From contig NZ_CALJPG010000022.1 of NCBI RefSeq assembly GCF_937980635.1, positions 95,897-159,896 of the forward strand: a DNA stretch of 64,000 nucleotides, given 5' to 3'. Under the pieces are notes generated by a model, which worked only from the letters and a program-made list of their open reading frames with translations, did not search any database and was not told where the DNA came from. Both the position numbers and the translations under genes were made by a program. Positions 17,113 to 25,388 of this stretch are shown one piece after another. This DNA comes from an uncultured Campylobacter sp. Its GTDB lineage: Bacteria > Campylobacterota > Campylobacteria > Campylobacterales > Campylobacteraceae. Numbering within the stretch: the stretch's first letter is position 1; every line of letters starts with the position of its first letter.

Positions 17113-17449
17113 ATTCCGATCCTCCAAAATCCGTATCTTTTAAATTTTTAATCTTCTTTGACAAGAAGCTATTTATTTTTGCTCTGACCCAATCGGCGCC
17201 GAACCAAGCCACCGCTCCGCTTAGGGCTATGCAGGATTTAGGACTGCCGGGCATAAACTCGCTCAGCACCGCGTAGCTCACAAAGGCAAACAGCATCGAT
17301 GAGCCTACCGCTACCAGCCACGATATGACCTTTTGTCCGCCCGATCCTCGCAGCTTCATATTTCCGCTACCGATCCCCAGCATCGAGCCCAAGAAGCTTA
17401 TGATCCCTACAAGTATGTAGTTCCACACTTCTTTATCGATCCCCCACAT
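17093..17449 (-). CDS. Phage holin
   Basis: The protein has 118 residues with three hydrophobic stretches: NYILVGIISFLGSMLGIGSG, VISWLVAVGSSMLFAFVSYAV and CIALSGAVAWFGADWV. The C-terminus is short, charged and Lys/Asp-rich. Size, topology and position between spanins and lysozyme match a phage holin that opens the inner membrane for the endolysin. The holin family was not assigned. It overlaps the o-spanin gene by 17 bases and the DUF5675 gene by 20. Confidence 0.78.
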   Translation of the reverse strand: MWGIDKEVWNYILVGIISFLGSMLGIGSGNMKLRGSGGQKVISWLVAVGSSMLFAFVSYAVLSEFMPGSPKSCIALSGAVAWFGADWVRAKINSFLSKKIKNLKDTDFGGSEYEDKDK

Positions 17450-17786
17450 TCGCGCACTCCTTCAGGAGCGCTTCGCAGGTTTGATAGTATTTTGCCAGCT
17501 CGACCGCGCTTTGCATATTGCTTGAATCAAATTTAGGCTTTGCAGGGAGGCTCACTTTGCACCTTATCGGAACGAGGACATCCTTATATTCCGTCCTTAC
17601 TAGGGATTCTTGCTTCGCGCACCCACTAAGAGAAACGCACAGCGCCAGCCCTATCAGAAAAAGAATAAATCTGATGATATATTCTCGCTTGTGCCTAGCC
17701 AGCTCTTTTTGGTAGTTTTTGTCCATCAAAAATGTTTTCCACAGAGGCTTTGAATACTGCGGCATATATAGCTGTCCTGTTTTCAT
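17433..17786 (-). CDS. Outer-membrane spanin lipoprotein (Rz1-like o-spanin)
   Basis: The 117-residue frame has a hydrophobic stretch (FILFLIGLALCVSLSGC) ending in the lipobox LSGC, with the lipid-bearing Cys at 56. A short mature part with a Pro-containing segment (SLPAKPKF) follows. Two starts are possible: the ATGA overlap with the i-spanin gene at 17786, or Met21 (17726), which gives a more normal signal peptide. Paired with the neighbouring i-spanin it would fuse inner and outer membranes at lysis. There is one Cys pair in the mature region. Confidence 0.75.
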   Translation of the reverse strand: MKTGQLYMPQYSKPLWKTFLMDKNYQKELARHKREYIIRFILFLIGLALCVSLSGCAKQESLVRTEYKDVLVPIRCKVSLPAKPKFDSSNMQSAVELAKYYQTCEALLKECANVGDR

Positions 17787-18145
17787 CTGCCCATCTCCCT
17801 GAATATTTCCTCATAGAATTTCAGCTTCTTTTCGCATTTTGCGTCCCTTATCGGCACATTTATTGGCTTGTATCTCGTCTCTATCTCTTTTTTGATGATA
17901 GGCTCGCGGGCTTTTAAGTTTGCGTTGGCAAGCGCCATTGCTTTTATTTGCGCGTTTTGCAGATCGATCTTTGCGTTGCATTCGCTCAAATTTGCGGCGT
18001 AAATTTGTCCCTGCGCGGTAGCGGCGGCAAGCTCGTTTCGCAAATCCTCGATCGTGCCCGCTCTGGAGTGATTTAGGGCCAGCAACCCAAGGATGGCTAC
18101 GATCAACGCGCCGATGATGTAAAGATAGAGTTTACTCGTAAGCAT
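17783..18145 (-). CDS. Inner-membrane spanin (Rz-like i-spanin)
   Basis: The 120-residue protein has an N-terminal membrane anchor (LYLYIIGALIVAILGLLAL) followed by a long Ala/Gln/Asn-rich coiled coil and a C-terminal stretch with PINVPIRDAKCEKKL. This is the layout of Rz-type i-spanins: anchored in the inner membrane with the coil crossing the periplasm. It is coupled by ATGA overlap to the lipoprotein gene, and it heads the lysis cassette directly after the tail-associated genes. Confidence 0.75.
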   Translation of the reverse strand: MLTSKLYLYIIGALIVAILGLLALNHSRAGTIEDLRNELAAATAQGQIYAANLSECNAKIDLQNAQIKAMALANANLKAREPIIKKEIETRYKPINVPIRDAKCEKKLKFYEEIFREMGR

Positions 18146-18148
18146 CGC

Positions 18149-18661
18149 TTAATCCTTTGCCGTGATAGTGATATTTCTGAAGCCGACGACTGTTCCGAAC
18201 GGACTACTTTGCAATACCAGATTTTTATTAGCGATCGAGATCGTAATATCCACCGGCACCTCGGTATAGCCGTCATCGCCGGTCACGCTGCTTTGCTCAA
18301 AGCCGTTGCCGTTTGTTACCGCGATATCGACCGAAAGAGGGGATGCGGCGCCTTTGCTGTGCTGGGCTTCTGCCACATCTATACAGATCGCCCTTAGCTC
18401 TAACGTGCCGTTAAAACCGTCGTTGAGATTATTAAGCGCGATTTTCGCCCCTGTATCCATCTCTGTAATGCTGCCGCTATTTTGATACACGAGCCCCCTA
18501 AAATCTCCGGCGCCGCCAGCCGGCATAAGTATATGAGTCATATCGTCATCCTTTTTTTGATCCGTTTCGCTCGGTCTTGCCGAGCCTTTGCGCCGTTTCG
18601 ACATCCATATCGCTACGGCTGCTATAGCTGCTATCATTGCTACAAAAAATAGAATTTTCAT
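18149..18661 (-). CDS. Phage protein of unknown function with N-terminal membrane anchor
   Basis: The protein has 170 residues: an N-terminal hydrophobic segment (ILFFVAMIAAIAAVAIWMSK), a Lys/Asp/Ser-rich linker, and a beta-rich Gly/Asn/Thr/Val domain without cysteine near its end (VDITISIANKNLVLQ, GFRNITITAKD). The C-terminal part resembles small virion-decorating or fibre-associated domains, but no family was recognised. It lies between the fibre-like gene, two bases away, and the spanin genes. The membrane anchor is odd for a virion protein. Confidence 0.6.
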   Translation of the reverse strand: MKILFFVAMIAAIAAVAIWMSKRRKGSARPSETDQKKDDDMTHILMPAGGAGDFRGLVYQNSGSITEMDTGAKIALNNLNDGFNGTLELRAICIDVAEAQHSKGAASPLSVDIAVTNGNGFEQSSVTGDDGYTEVPVDITISIANKNLVLQSSPFGTVVGFRNITITAKD

Positions 18662-18662
18662 C

Positions 18663-20072
18663 TCACACCCTTCCTATTCTGATGTCGTTTTCCGAAACTA
18701 CGAAGTAAGCAAAAACTTCCGTGCCGCTCAAGTTTGTCGGCGTCTTTCGAAATTTAAGCGCTCCGTTGAATGCGCTGACGTGATTTGCATTATTAACGAC
18801 GATCGCACCGCTCTGTCCGACCGTGCCGTTTTTTAGCGCGAGCGTGCCGGGAGCACTTAAATTAAGAACGAAATTATCGCCTTGAGTCAAATCCACTTCA
18901 AGGCTTGTTATCGTTGTGATTTTTGAGCCGTTCGCGCCGTCTTTGCGGTGAAAATTCGCCCCTTCCACGCCGATTAGTTTCGCGCTATCAGACGCGGCTT
19001 CGTCTTTACCGAGCTTTTTACCGAGCTCCTTGGCGATCTCAGTTTCATTTGCGTCATAGACCGCGCTTGCAAGTTTTGCGAAGCTTACGGCGCGCCAGAG
19101 ATTATCCGCCTTAAAAAACGGCACCAGCGCCATCTGATCAAAAACGGCGCTCGCTCCACCGAGGTTTCCTTGAAATTTGAAATTGCCAAGCTCGATTACG
19201 GCATTGCTCGGATTGAGTTTTATATCGCGCGCGACGGCGTCGCTTCCGGTGCCGCGCAGGATGACCTTGCCTCCTTTTTTGGCGCTGAAAACCCGCAGAT
19301 CGTTTCCGCTCGGCGCGATATCCGATCCGTCCGCGCCGATGCCGACGCCCAGAGCCGCGACGCTTTTTGCGTCGGCGCGCAGAAATTTCTCGGCTTCCAC
19401 GCCTCCTAATTTTGCGCTATCCGCTGCTTGCTCGTCTTTGCCAAGCTTACTATTTGCGCTGCTTTGAGCCGCCGCGGCGGCACTTATTGCGGTGTTTATA
19501 CCCTGCGCAAGGCCGTTAAATTTCTCATTCGCCTCCGCCTTGGAGTAGCTATACCCCGTGCTCGCTTTGGTCGCTAACTTCCCCTCGATCAAATTCGAGC
19601 TATAAGTTTGAGTGGCGCTTTGTGCCGTATCGTTGATGATTCCGTTTTGAAGCAGGGTTTTAATCTGCTCCTTAAGCGAGTTTAGCTCCGTAAGAAGCGT
19701 GCCCGCGTTTTCTACCTTGTCCGCGGTAGATTTGATCTGCTCCTGAAGTTTTTCTATGGATGCGAGGATCTCCGCCGCTTTTTGTTGCGCGCTCTTTGCG
19801 CTCGCGGCGTTTTGCTCGGTTGCCTCTTTGGCTTGCTTTGCGGTCTGCTCAGCTTGGGTCTGTGCCGCCGAAAGGATCTGCGTCGCCTGCTCGTTTGCGC
19901 CTTGCAGAGCCTTTCTCATCGCTTCGTTCGCGGAAGCTACGGCGGCTTGCAGATCTGACTTCTGCTGCTCTATCTGCTCTACGAGCTTCCCCGCCTGCTC
20001 GGCAAGCGGCGATATTTTTTCCGAGGCAGCCAAAATTTCCTTACAAATTTGAGTAAATTCTTTATCCGCCAT
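18663..20072 (-). CDS. Tail fibre-like protein with N-terminal coiled coil
   Basis: The protein has 469 residues. Residues about 1-150 form an Ala/Gln/Glu-rich coiled coil. A middle part carries repeats of the phage-fibre type, LGKDEQAADSAKLGGVEAEKF and LGKDEAASDSAKLIGVEGANF, separated by about 145 residues. Beta-rich Gly/Asn/Leu segments lie between and after them. The DSAKLGGV-type motif is common in phage tail fibres. The fibre would bind the host surface as a trimer. No chaperone or lyase domain was seen at the C-terminus. It overlaps the upstream gene by one base. Confidence 0.75.
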   Translation of the reverse strand: MADKEFTQICKEILAASEKISPLAEQAGKLVEQIEQQKSDLQAAVASANEAMRKALQGANEQATQILSAAQTQAEQTAKQAKEATEQNAASAKSAQQKAAEILASIEKLQEQIKSTADKVENAGTLLTELNSLKEQIKTLLQNGIINDTAQSATQTYSSNLIEGKLATKASTGYSYSKAEANEKFNGLAQGINTAISAAAAAQSSANSKLGKDEQAADSAKLGGVEAEKFLRADAKSVAALGVGIGADGSDIAPSGNDLRVFSAKKGGKVILRGTGSDAVARDIKLNPSNAVIELGNFKFQGNLGGASAVFDQMALVPFFKADNLWRAVSFAKLASAVYDANETEIAKELGKKLGKDEAASDSAKLIGVEGANFHRKDGANGSKITTITSLEVDLTQGDNFVLNLSAPGTLALKNGTVGQSGAIVVNNANHVSAFNGALKFRKTPTNLSGTEVFAYFVVSENDIRIGRV

Positions 20073-20707
20073 TACGGTTTTACCTTCTCTTTCATTATCT
20101 TATCCAGCGCCGCCAGATCGGCTCGATCGAGTTGCTTGTTTTGAAATTTAATAAAGTCATAGATGAAGTTTCGCCACGAAAGATTGCGCGCACGGGCAAC
20201 GTCTGCAAGCCAGAAATCAAGCTTAGAAAGAAACTCCGGCGCAAAGATATATATGCTAGAGAGCGCGTAATCGACGCCGTAGGGCTTTAGATATCCGCTT
20301 CTTGCCAGCGCGATAGGCAGATTGGGCGTGTTTTCATCGAAATTATTTAGCTCGTATTCGCAGAGCGATCTTTGATAAAAGCTCCTATATTTTTGATAGA
20401 AATCGTCTCGTCCGCGTTTTGCGGCGATTCCGTAAAGCAGAGCGCTTATCAAACTTTCGTCTTTGAAATCGATCTCGTCGCTATCCTTTGCGGGAAGCTT
20501 AAATTTCCGCACGAAGTAGTCTTTTTTGAGATGATACGCCACCTCGAAGCTGCGATGATCTATCTCGATCATCTCAAGCGGAGTGATAGCCTTGCAAATC
20601 TCAAGCGCCGCTTCGCCCATCAACGTTTTGATCTCCTCGTCGCTCGGAGTCAAGACGTCCGGGCGGGTCGCGATTTGCAGTCTTTCCTTAAAATTTGCAA
20701 AAGTCAT
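20072..20707 (-). CDS. Phage head-tail adaptor candidate
   Basis: The protein has 211 residues, is mostly helical and carries no membrane segment. It has an N-terminal TPSDEEIKTLMGEAALEI helix and several aromatic-rich segments. Its position directly after the capsid gene, and its size near that of the podovirus adaptor (tail tubular protein A, about 200 residues), make a connector or adaptor role likely. No clear sequence motif proves it. Confidence 0.5.
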   Translation of the reverse strand: MTFANFKERLQIATRPDVLTPSDEEIKTLMGEAALEICKAITPLEMIEIDHRSFEVAYHLKKDYFVRKFKLPAKDSDEIDFKDESLISALLYGIAAKRGRDDFYQKYRSFYQRSLCEYELNNFDENTPNLPIALARSGYLKPYGVDYALSSIYIFAPEFLSKLDFWLADVARARNLSWRNFIYDFIKFQNKQLDRADLAALDKIMKEKVKP

Positions 20708-20748
20708 CTCTTATCCTTATTTGGGGCAGGCTTGCCCGCCCCCGTGTT

Positions 20749-21678
20749 TTAGGCCGCTAGGTTCTTCACCCAAGCAAAGGCCACCGGCGTGCAAACTCGA
20801 AGCGTGAATTCGGTCAAAATTTCCTTTTTGATCTCGTCGTTCTCGCTCGGAAGTTCCCTTTTTCTAGTGTTTCTCCAGTCCACCTTGTAGATGTCGTCGC
20901 TTCTGAATGCGATCAGCTCCGTATCCGCAAGCTCCGGGCTTAGCAGGATTTTTACGCTGTCGCCGTATTGAGAGTCGATCGCCTGGACTTTGTCGTGGAG
21001 ATAATCGACCGTATTGTTTACCTGCTTGATCTTGTCGATGAGATCCATGATCTTATCGAGCTGCTTGTCGTTTACTAGGATGAAATCATACGGGCGATTT
21101 TTCTTAAAGCCCACCTTGAGTGCGTCTCTTAGCGTTTGCATGCTTAGCGTGGCGTTTTTCGCGTCTATCGTGTTTGCTACGGTGGCAAAGCTTTTCAGTC
21201 CACCGCACTTTCCCGCAGCCTTTGATCCGCCGGTATTGACGCGCGCAAGAGCCGCCTGATCGCTAAGCAAAATCTTCTCGATCGTCTGCTTGTGGCGGAT
21301 GCCCGCAAGATCGCCCGCACGAGCGAGCACCATTGAGCCGTCCACTCTTTTGCCGTCCTCCTCGGTGCCGCTGACGCCGTAGGTGTCTTTCACAATTTGG
21401 TAGTGGTTGCTTAGCTTGCCGCCGATCACGTATTTCAGCGCAGCCGGAGCGCCGCCTTCCATGTGAGCGTTGTTTAGATCACCGTCGGGCGTCTCGTCAT
21501 ACATCCAAGTATGACCAAGAGCTGCGTTGGAGCTCCTGTCCCTCGGCGCACCCATTCCGATCGCCGTAAGAAACGGCGTGCTCTTCCATCCGATCTCTTT
21601 GATCGTATTCCAAAACTCAACCCCCGACTTGCCGAAAGCTTCATCGGAGCTAATGAGTCCATCTCTGATAGTTGGCAT
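20749..21678 (-). CDS. Major capsid protein (SU10-like, DUF5309 type)
   Basis: The 309-residue protein resembles the SU10/DUF5309 capsid family. The N-terminus has LISSDEAFGKSGVEFWNTI and then TPFLTAIG, the pattern of an N-arm and E-loop; the middle and C-terminus contain KKNRPYDFILVNDKQLDKI and a final TLRVCTPVAFAWVKNL strand. It builds the icosahedral HK97-fold shell. AAAAGGAG precedes the ATG. It follows a scaffold-like gene in the same operon. No protease gene is adjacent, so maturation cleavage is not indicated. Confidence 0.85.
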   Translation of the reverse strand: MPTIRDGLISSDEAFGKSGVEFWNTIKEIGWKSTPFLTAIGMGAPRDRSSNAALGHTWMYDETPDGDLNNAHMEGGAPAALKYVIGGKLSNHYQIVKDTYGVSGTEEDGKRVDGSMVLARAGDLAGIRHKQTIEKILLSDQAALARVNTGGSKAAGKCGGLKSFATVANTIDAKNATLSMQTLRDALKVGFKKNRPYDFILVNDKQLDKIMDLIDKIKQVNNTVDYLHDKVQAIDSQYGDSVKILLSPELADTELIAFRSDDIYKVDWRNTRKRELPSENDEIKKEILTEFTLRVCTPVAFAWVKNLAA

Positions 21679-21690
21679 CTTTTTCTCCTT

Positions 21691-22239
21691 TTAGTAAATC
21701 TTGCTGAGATAGGCGAGCTTCTCCTCTTGGCTGATCTCGCCCTTGTTGATTCGGCGCGCCATCTCTCCTCTGTCGATAGCACTGCCGCCCTTGCCGTGGA
21801 CTACGTCGTATTCGTCGTCCTGCGGCGCCCCTTTGAAGTATTTGAGATAGACGTTTTCGATCCCCGTAGGGTTGAAATTTTTCTCCAAATACCCCTTGTC
21901 CTTTTCATCGAGCTCAAACATCTTGTCGAGGACTTTTTGCATATTGAAGTCCCCGTATTCCTTTTTGAAATCCGTTTCAAGCTCTTTGAGCTGCCTTTCT
22001 TGCTCCATCGCGCGGAAGCTTTGATACTCCTCGTCGCTTAGCACCTTGCCTCCGACACCCTCTTTCTTGCCGGGCTCCGCGCCTTTGCTCGGCTCCTCTT
22101 TTGTAGATTTGTCGTCGCGAGGCGCGGCGGATTTTTTAGGCTCGCCCCCCGTATCCTTGGCGGGTTCCCCCTTATCGTCCGCAGCGGCTGGATCTGTTAC
22201 GCCCTCGTCCAAATCGTCATCATAGATATCCGGATCCAT
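21691..22239 (-). CDS. Scaffold-like phage protein
   Basis: The 182-residue protein is very acidic and Lys/Glu/Asp/Gly-rich in its first half, with low complexity (residues about 1-75). A helical C-terminal half (QERQLKELETDFKKEYG and following) comes next. Charge, size and position directly before the capsid gene match scaffolding proteins that guide procapsid assembly. The role is inferred from composition and order. Confidence 0.65.
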   Translation of the reverse strand: MDPDIYDDDLDEGVTDPAAADDKGEPAKDTGGEPKKSAAPRDDKSTKEEPSKGAEPGKKEGVGGKVLSDEEYQSFRAMEQERQLKELETDFKKEYGDFNMQKVLDKMFELDEKDKGYLEKNFNPTGIENVYLKYFKGAPQDDEYDVVHGKGGSAIDRGEMARRINKGEISQEEKLAYLSKIY

Positions 22240-22241
22240 CT

Positions 22242-22547
22242 CTACTCTCCTTCCTTGCTTGCTTTACCGCCCAAATTTGAAAGATCCTCGTTCGCTTTCG
22301 CGTCGGACTTTTTGTCGCCCGCATTACCGTCCTTGTCGGATTTTTTCTCTTCGGCCCCTACGGCGGCCCACTCCTCGGGGCTGAAAATTTGCACCTCAAG
22401 CCCCGTTTCATCCTTGCGTCTTACGATTACGTCGCCGATCTTTCCGTCCGAGATCTGCCCCGTGTTTTTGCCGTTTGAAAACACCATCAGCCCATTAGAA
22501 GCCATATGGGTTATCGTGCCGAGCACCACATAGTCGCTTTTTTTCAT
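22242..22547 (-). CDS. Small phage protein of unknown function, preceding scaffold gene
   Basis: The protein has 101 residues. The first 60 look like a small beta domain (YVVLGTITHMASNGLMVFS, IGDVIVRR). A Lys/Asp/Ala-rich disordered tail follows. The start follows AAGGAG and overlaps the stop of a 24-codon frame. It lies between portal and scaffold genes. A role in head assembly is possible but not shown. Confidence 0.55.
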   Translation of the reverse strand: MKKSDYVVLGTITHMASNGLMVFSNGKNTGQISDGKIGDVIVRRKDETGLEVQIFSPEEWAAVGAEEKKSDKDGNAGDKKSDAKANEDLSNLGGKASKEGE

Positions 22548-22618
22548 AGCCTTCTCCTTTGAAAATTTTTAATGATTCTATTTCTGCGCGTCCTAAATTT
22601 TTTAAACTCGTTTTTCAT
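22544..22618 (-). CDS. Possible 24-residue basic leader peptide
   Basis: Starting at the ATG that overlaps the portal stop (TGAGATG), a frame encodes 24 residues, MKNEFKKFRTRRNRIIKNF and five more, nearly half of them Arg or Lys. Its stop overlaps the start of the next gene in an ATGA. This fills an otherwise odd 72-base gap and would couple portal translation to the head-gene block. No strong ribosome site precedes it, so coupling to the portal stop would be needed. It may be nothing more than a linker. Confidence 0.3.
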   Translation of the reverse strand: MKNEFKKFRTRRNRIIKNFQRRRL

Positions 22619-22619
22619 C

Positions 22620-24323
22620 TCAAATCCCGCCGTTTAGCAGCGCCGCGCGATCGAGTTCATCGTCGCTCGGAGGGTGTTCGTCCCTATCCGAAACGTCCAG
22701 CGTAGCGCTGCCCTCATCATCAGCCGCGTCCTGCGCTGCCGCCTGCTGCGCCGCCTGTAATTGGGCTTGTTGTGCCGCCTGCATCTGCGCCATAGCCTCG
22801 TCGATCGCCTCGATAGGCGCGTTTTCGCCGAGAATTAGGTTTAAAATTTCTTTGATGATCTCCCCTGAGATAGCCGGGGTTGCCATATTTGCCTGCGCCA
22901 AGACCTGCATTAGCGAGTTGAGCTGTCCGATCTTGACTTCGTTTGCGATGGTGGTGCCGAAATTTACGTTGACGTCGAAATCAAGCGGCGCGCTGCGATC
23001 GCCTATCTTTTCGATGATCTGTGGATCTTCCGTGATCCGCATAAACTCTTCGTCGCTCGTAAATTTGTAGATGAGCCAGACGAAATGTTCGGCGTAGCTT
23101 TGCAGCATCGTATCGAGCAGGGTTTGAAGCATGCTCTCTATTCGCGTGCCGGAGGCAGAATTGACCGCCTGAAGCGCGCTCGTGGCTCTGCGATCGCTTG
23201 GGCTCGTTTGCCCCGTCATTACGCTGTTTACGCCCGTCGCGATCTCGTATTCGTTCTTTAGCATCGCGATCTCTTCGCTTAGCCCATAGGTGCCGGGCTC
23301 GCTCATTACGGTGATGACGTCCTTAACCGTTCTGCCCGGTCCCGGGCTTGTGCGGATAAATTTCTTTCGAGCCGTGATGTCGCTGATCGCTACGCTGCCT
23401 GCGTCTTTATCGATAGCGTAAGGCGGATCGATCTGATTTTCTGTGATGTCGATCTTTTGATTGCGCTTGATGTTGTATTCCTCTTGCAGCTCCCAAACGA
23501 TCTCGGGGATACACGAGCCGTATATTGCTATCTCATCCTCGCGCTCGTCCTCGTTTATGCTAGGCGTAGTTTCGATGCAATATCCGTAGTGAAACGGCAG
23601 GCGGGAAAATGTCGCTTCGCGCACGAGAGTGCCGTTTGCGTAGGTTTTGAGCTTCCACACGATCCGCCCCTGCTCGCGGCTTTTGACATACAGATCTCGC
23701 ATCGCTATGCGCTCGCTGCCTGCCGTGGTCTGTGCGATCACGTTTCGGTCTTTGGATTTATAAAATTTGCGCTCCAGCTTCTCTCTGATCTCTCTTGCCG
23801 ATTGGTTATATTTATAGGCTACGTATTCGATGTCGTTGATGTCGCTTGCGTGGCGATCAAACGCCAGATCGGTGATCGGGATAAATTTCGTGCGGATCTG
23901 CGCGGCTGTTTTGTCATAAAATAGATTGACGATACCCAGCGGCAGATACAGCGCGCTAAGCACGGCTTTGGACAGCCCCACGCGATGCTCTTTCTTTTTC
24001 CAATAGTTTTTCAGCACCGCCGTAAGCGCGTTTTGCAGGATTAGATCGTGATCGCTTCGCAGTCCTACCCTCTTTACTTCGATCGGGCAGCGGTCGCTCA
24101 TAAAGCTAGTTTTGAATACGCTATGGATGATATTTACGGTGGTTTTTACGAGCGGGACGTAAAGCTTTGAGCGGCTTCGCTCCGCGCTCTTGCGCTTGCT
24201 CGTGCGGTTGTCTTCTTTATAAACTGCACGATATGCTCGTTCGCAGCGCAGAAATCTCTCTTCCTGCTCCTCAAGGTCGCTAAAAGCACGCTCGATCAGC
24301 GAGTAATCTTCGTCGTTTGGCAT
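22620..24323 (-). CDS. Phage portal protein
   Basis: The 567-residue protein forms the dodecameric DNA gateway at one capsid vertex. The N-terminal helical stem has KLYVPLVKTTVNIIHSVF. A central portion has PITDLAFDRHASDINDIEYV and TPSINEDEREDEIAIYGS. The sequence PPYAIDKDAGSV begins the stretch that leads into the wing and crown region, with ATGVNSVMTGQ further on. The Ala/Gln-rich C-terminus is typical of podovirus portals. It is the first gene of the leftward late operon. The large terminase is not next to it, unlike most phages. Confidence 0.85.
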   Translation of the reverse strand: MPNDEDYSLIERAFSDLEEQEERFLRCERAYRAVYKEDNRTSKRKSAERSRSKLYVPLVKTTVNIIHSVFKTSFMSDRCPIEVKRVGLRSDHDLILQNALTAVLKNYWKKKEHRVGLSKAVLSALYLPLGIVNLFYDKTAAQIRTKFIPITDLAFDRHASDINDIEYVAYKYNQSAREIREKLERKFYKSKDRNVIAQTTAGSERIAMRDLYVKSREQGRIVWKLKTYANGTLVREATFSRLPFHYGYCIETTPSINEDEREDEIAIYGSCIPEIVWELQEEYNIKRNQKIDITENQIDPPYAIDKDAGSVAISDITARKKFIRTSPGPGRTVKDVITVMSEPGTYGLSEEIAMLKNEYEIATGVNSVMTGQTSPSDRRATSALQAVNSASGTRIESMLQTLLDTMLQSYAEHFVWLIYKFTSDEEFMRITEDPQIIEKIGDRSAPLDFDVNVNFGTTIANEVKIGQLNSLMQVLAQANMATPAISGEIIKEILNLILGENAPIEAIDEAMAQMQAAQQAQLQAAQQAAAQDAADDEGSATLDVSDRDEHPPSDDELDRAALLNGGI

Positions 24324-24416
24324 TTTCTACTCCGCAAAAGGGCGTATCCTGCCCGGATTTGACCCTATTTTTTGGATAGCTTATTCCCCCGCGTCCTAAT
24401 TTTTCTATACTGCGAT

Positions 24417-24445
24417 TTGCTTTTTTGTATCTTTTTTGATACAAT
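24417..24445 (+). promoter_or_regulatory. Promoter with palindromic operator of the HigBA-like module
   Basis: TTGCTT (24417-24422) and TACAAT (24440-24445) are 17 bases apart. A perfect inverted repeat, TTGTATC and GATACAA, separated by six T (24425-24444), covers the -10. Because the operator sits on the promoter, binding of the antitoxin would repress both genes. The promoter faces right, away from the late operon start. Confidence 0.7.
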
Positions 24446-24452
24446 TACTGCC

Positions 24453-24788
24453 ATGAAAAGAGTTAAGGCTGTTTTTTATGAAAGCGGAAGCGGCAATGAG
24501 CCTGTGCGGGAGTGGTTGTTGGGTTTGGATAGAGAGGATCGCAGGATCATAGGAGAGGATATTGCGACGGTGGAGTTCGGCTACCCGATCGGGATGCCCG
24601 TGTGTAGAAGTTTAGGAAATGGACTTTATGAGGTGCGTAGCGATATTTCGGACGGAAAGATTGCAAGAGTGATTTTTATCGTGAAGCGCGGGTATATGGT
24701 GCTGCTTCACGGATTTATAAAGAAAACGCAAAAGACGCCGAAACAGGATGTCGATCTGGCGAGCAAGCGCGCAAGGGAATTAGAGTAA
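24453..24788 (+). CDS. HigB-like toxin (phage Gp49-type RelE-superfamily mRNase)
   Basis: The protein is 111 residues from the ATG at 24453; a longer upstream frame would run through the promoter. It has the Gp49/HigB pattern: VKAVFYESGSGNEPVREWL at the start, VCRSLGNGLYEVR in the centre, and the conserved end GFIKKTQKTPKQDVDLA. Such toxins cut mRNA at the ribosome. It precedes the antitoxin, the order typical of HigBA. It lies just outside the late operon, in the lysogenic region. Confidence 0.87.
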   Translation: MKRVKAVFYESGSGNEPVREWLLGLDREDRRIIGEDIATVEFGYPIGMPVCRSLGNGLYEVRSDISDGKIARVIFIVKRGYMVLLHGFIKKTQKTPKQDVDLASKRARELE

Positions 24789-24823
24789 AAGTAAGGCTAG
24801 CAACAAAAGAAGGAAGAGTGAAT

Positions 24824-25102
24824 ATGAAAGTGGAAAATTTAAGTTCGTTTGATGATTTTTTGAAAGAGGATGGGTTTTACGAACAGACGAAAGCCGTGGC
24901 GATAAAGCGCGTTATAGCTTATCAGATTGAAGAAGAGATGAGGGCTCAAAACATTACGCAGACCGAGCTCGCGCAGCGTATGAATACCAGCAGAGCCGTC
25001 GTATCTAGGCTTTTAAATCCAAAAAATAGCTCTCTTACCCTAAGCACCTTAAGCTCTGCGGTAAGCGCGCTAGGCAAGAAGCTCGACGTCTCGATTATTT
25101 AA
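24824..25102 (+). CDS. HigA-like antitoxin (XRE helix-turn-helix)
   Basis: The protein is 92 residues. A start at 24824 is preferred because AGGAAG lies seven bases upstream; a GTG two codons earlier is also possible. An HTH of the XRE type follows a lead region: ITQTELAQRMNTSRAVVSRLL, then NSSLTLSTLSSAVSALGKKLDVSII, which matches the DNA-binding antitoxins paired with Gp49-type toxins. It should neutralise the toxin and bind the palindrome at 24425-24444. Confidence 0.87.
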   Translation: MKVENLSSFDDFLKEDGFYEQTKAVAIKRVIAYQIEEEMRAQNITQTELAQRMNTSRAVVSRLLNPKNSSLTLSTLSSAVSALGKKLDVSII

Positions 25103-25107
25103 CTATC

Positions 25108-25138
25108 CGCCGCCGCAGCCATTTAAACTTCGGCGGCG
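25108..25138. terminator. Possible hairpin between convergent toxin-antitoxin operons
   Basis: CGCCGCCG (25108-25115) pairs with CGGCGGCG (25131-25138) across a 15-base loop, just after the antitoxin stop and before the convergent BrnA stop at 25185. There is no T-run directly after it, so it would be a weak terminator at best. Confidence 0.3.
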
Positions 25139-25184
25139 CCGATGAAATGCGGACAAAGCGAGGGCGCGCGTTTTAAGGGCGAAT

Positions 25185-25388
25185 TTATAAAAAATTCGGT
25201 TTTAGCCCCTTTGCCGCGCATTCGCTTAAAAACATATTGATAAGCGTTTGATACTTCGCGCCGCTCTGATCGGCAAGGGCTTTAAAATATTCGATCGTCT
25301 CGGCGTCTAAATTTATGCTGATCTGCTTTTTGAGCTTTTTTACATACGGATTTTTAACCGATTTGCTAAAATCATACTCTTTTTTCAT
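25185..25388 (-). CDS. brnA: BrnA-like antitoxin
   Basis: The protein is 67 residues. An unstructured charged N-terminus leads to a ribbon-helix-helix: KKQISINLDAETIEYFKALADQSG, then YQTLINMFLSECAAKG. This is the DNA-binding fold of BrnA antitoxins. It follows its toxin gene with an ATGA overlap, the usual BrnT-BrnA order. The pair is expected to be autoregulated from a promoter upstream of brnT. Confidence 0.85.
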   Translation of the reverse strand: MKKEYDFSKSVKNPYVKKLKKQISINLDAETIEYFKALADQSGAKYQTLINMFLSECAAKGLKPNFL

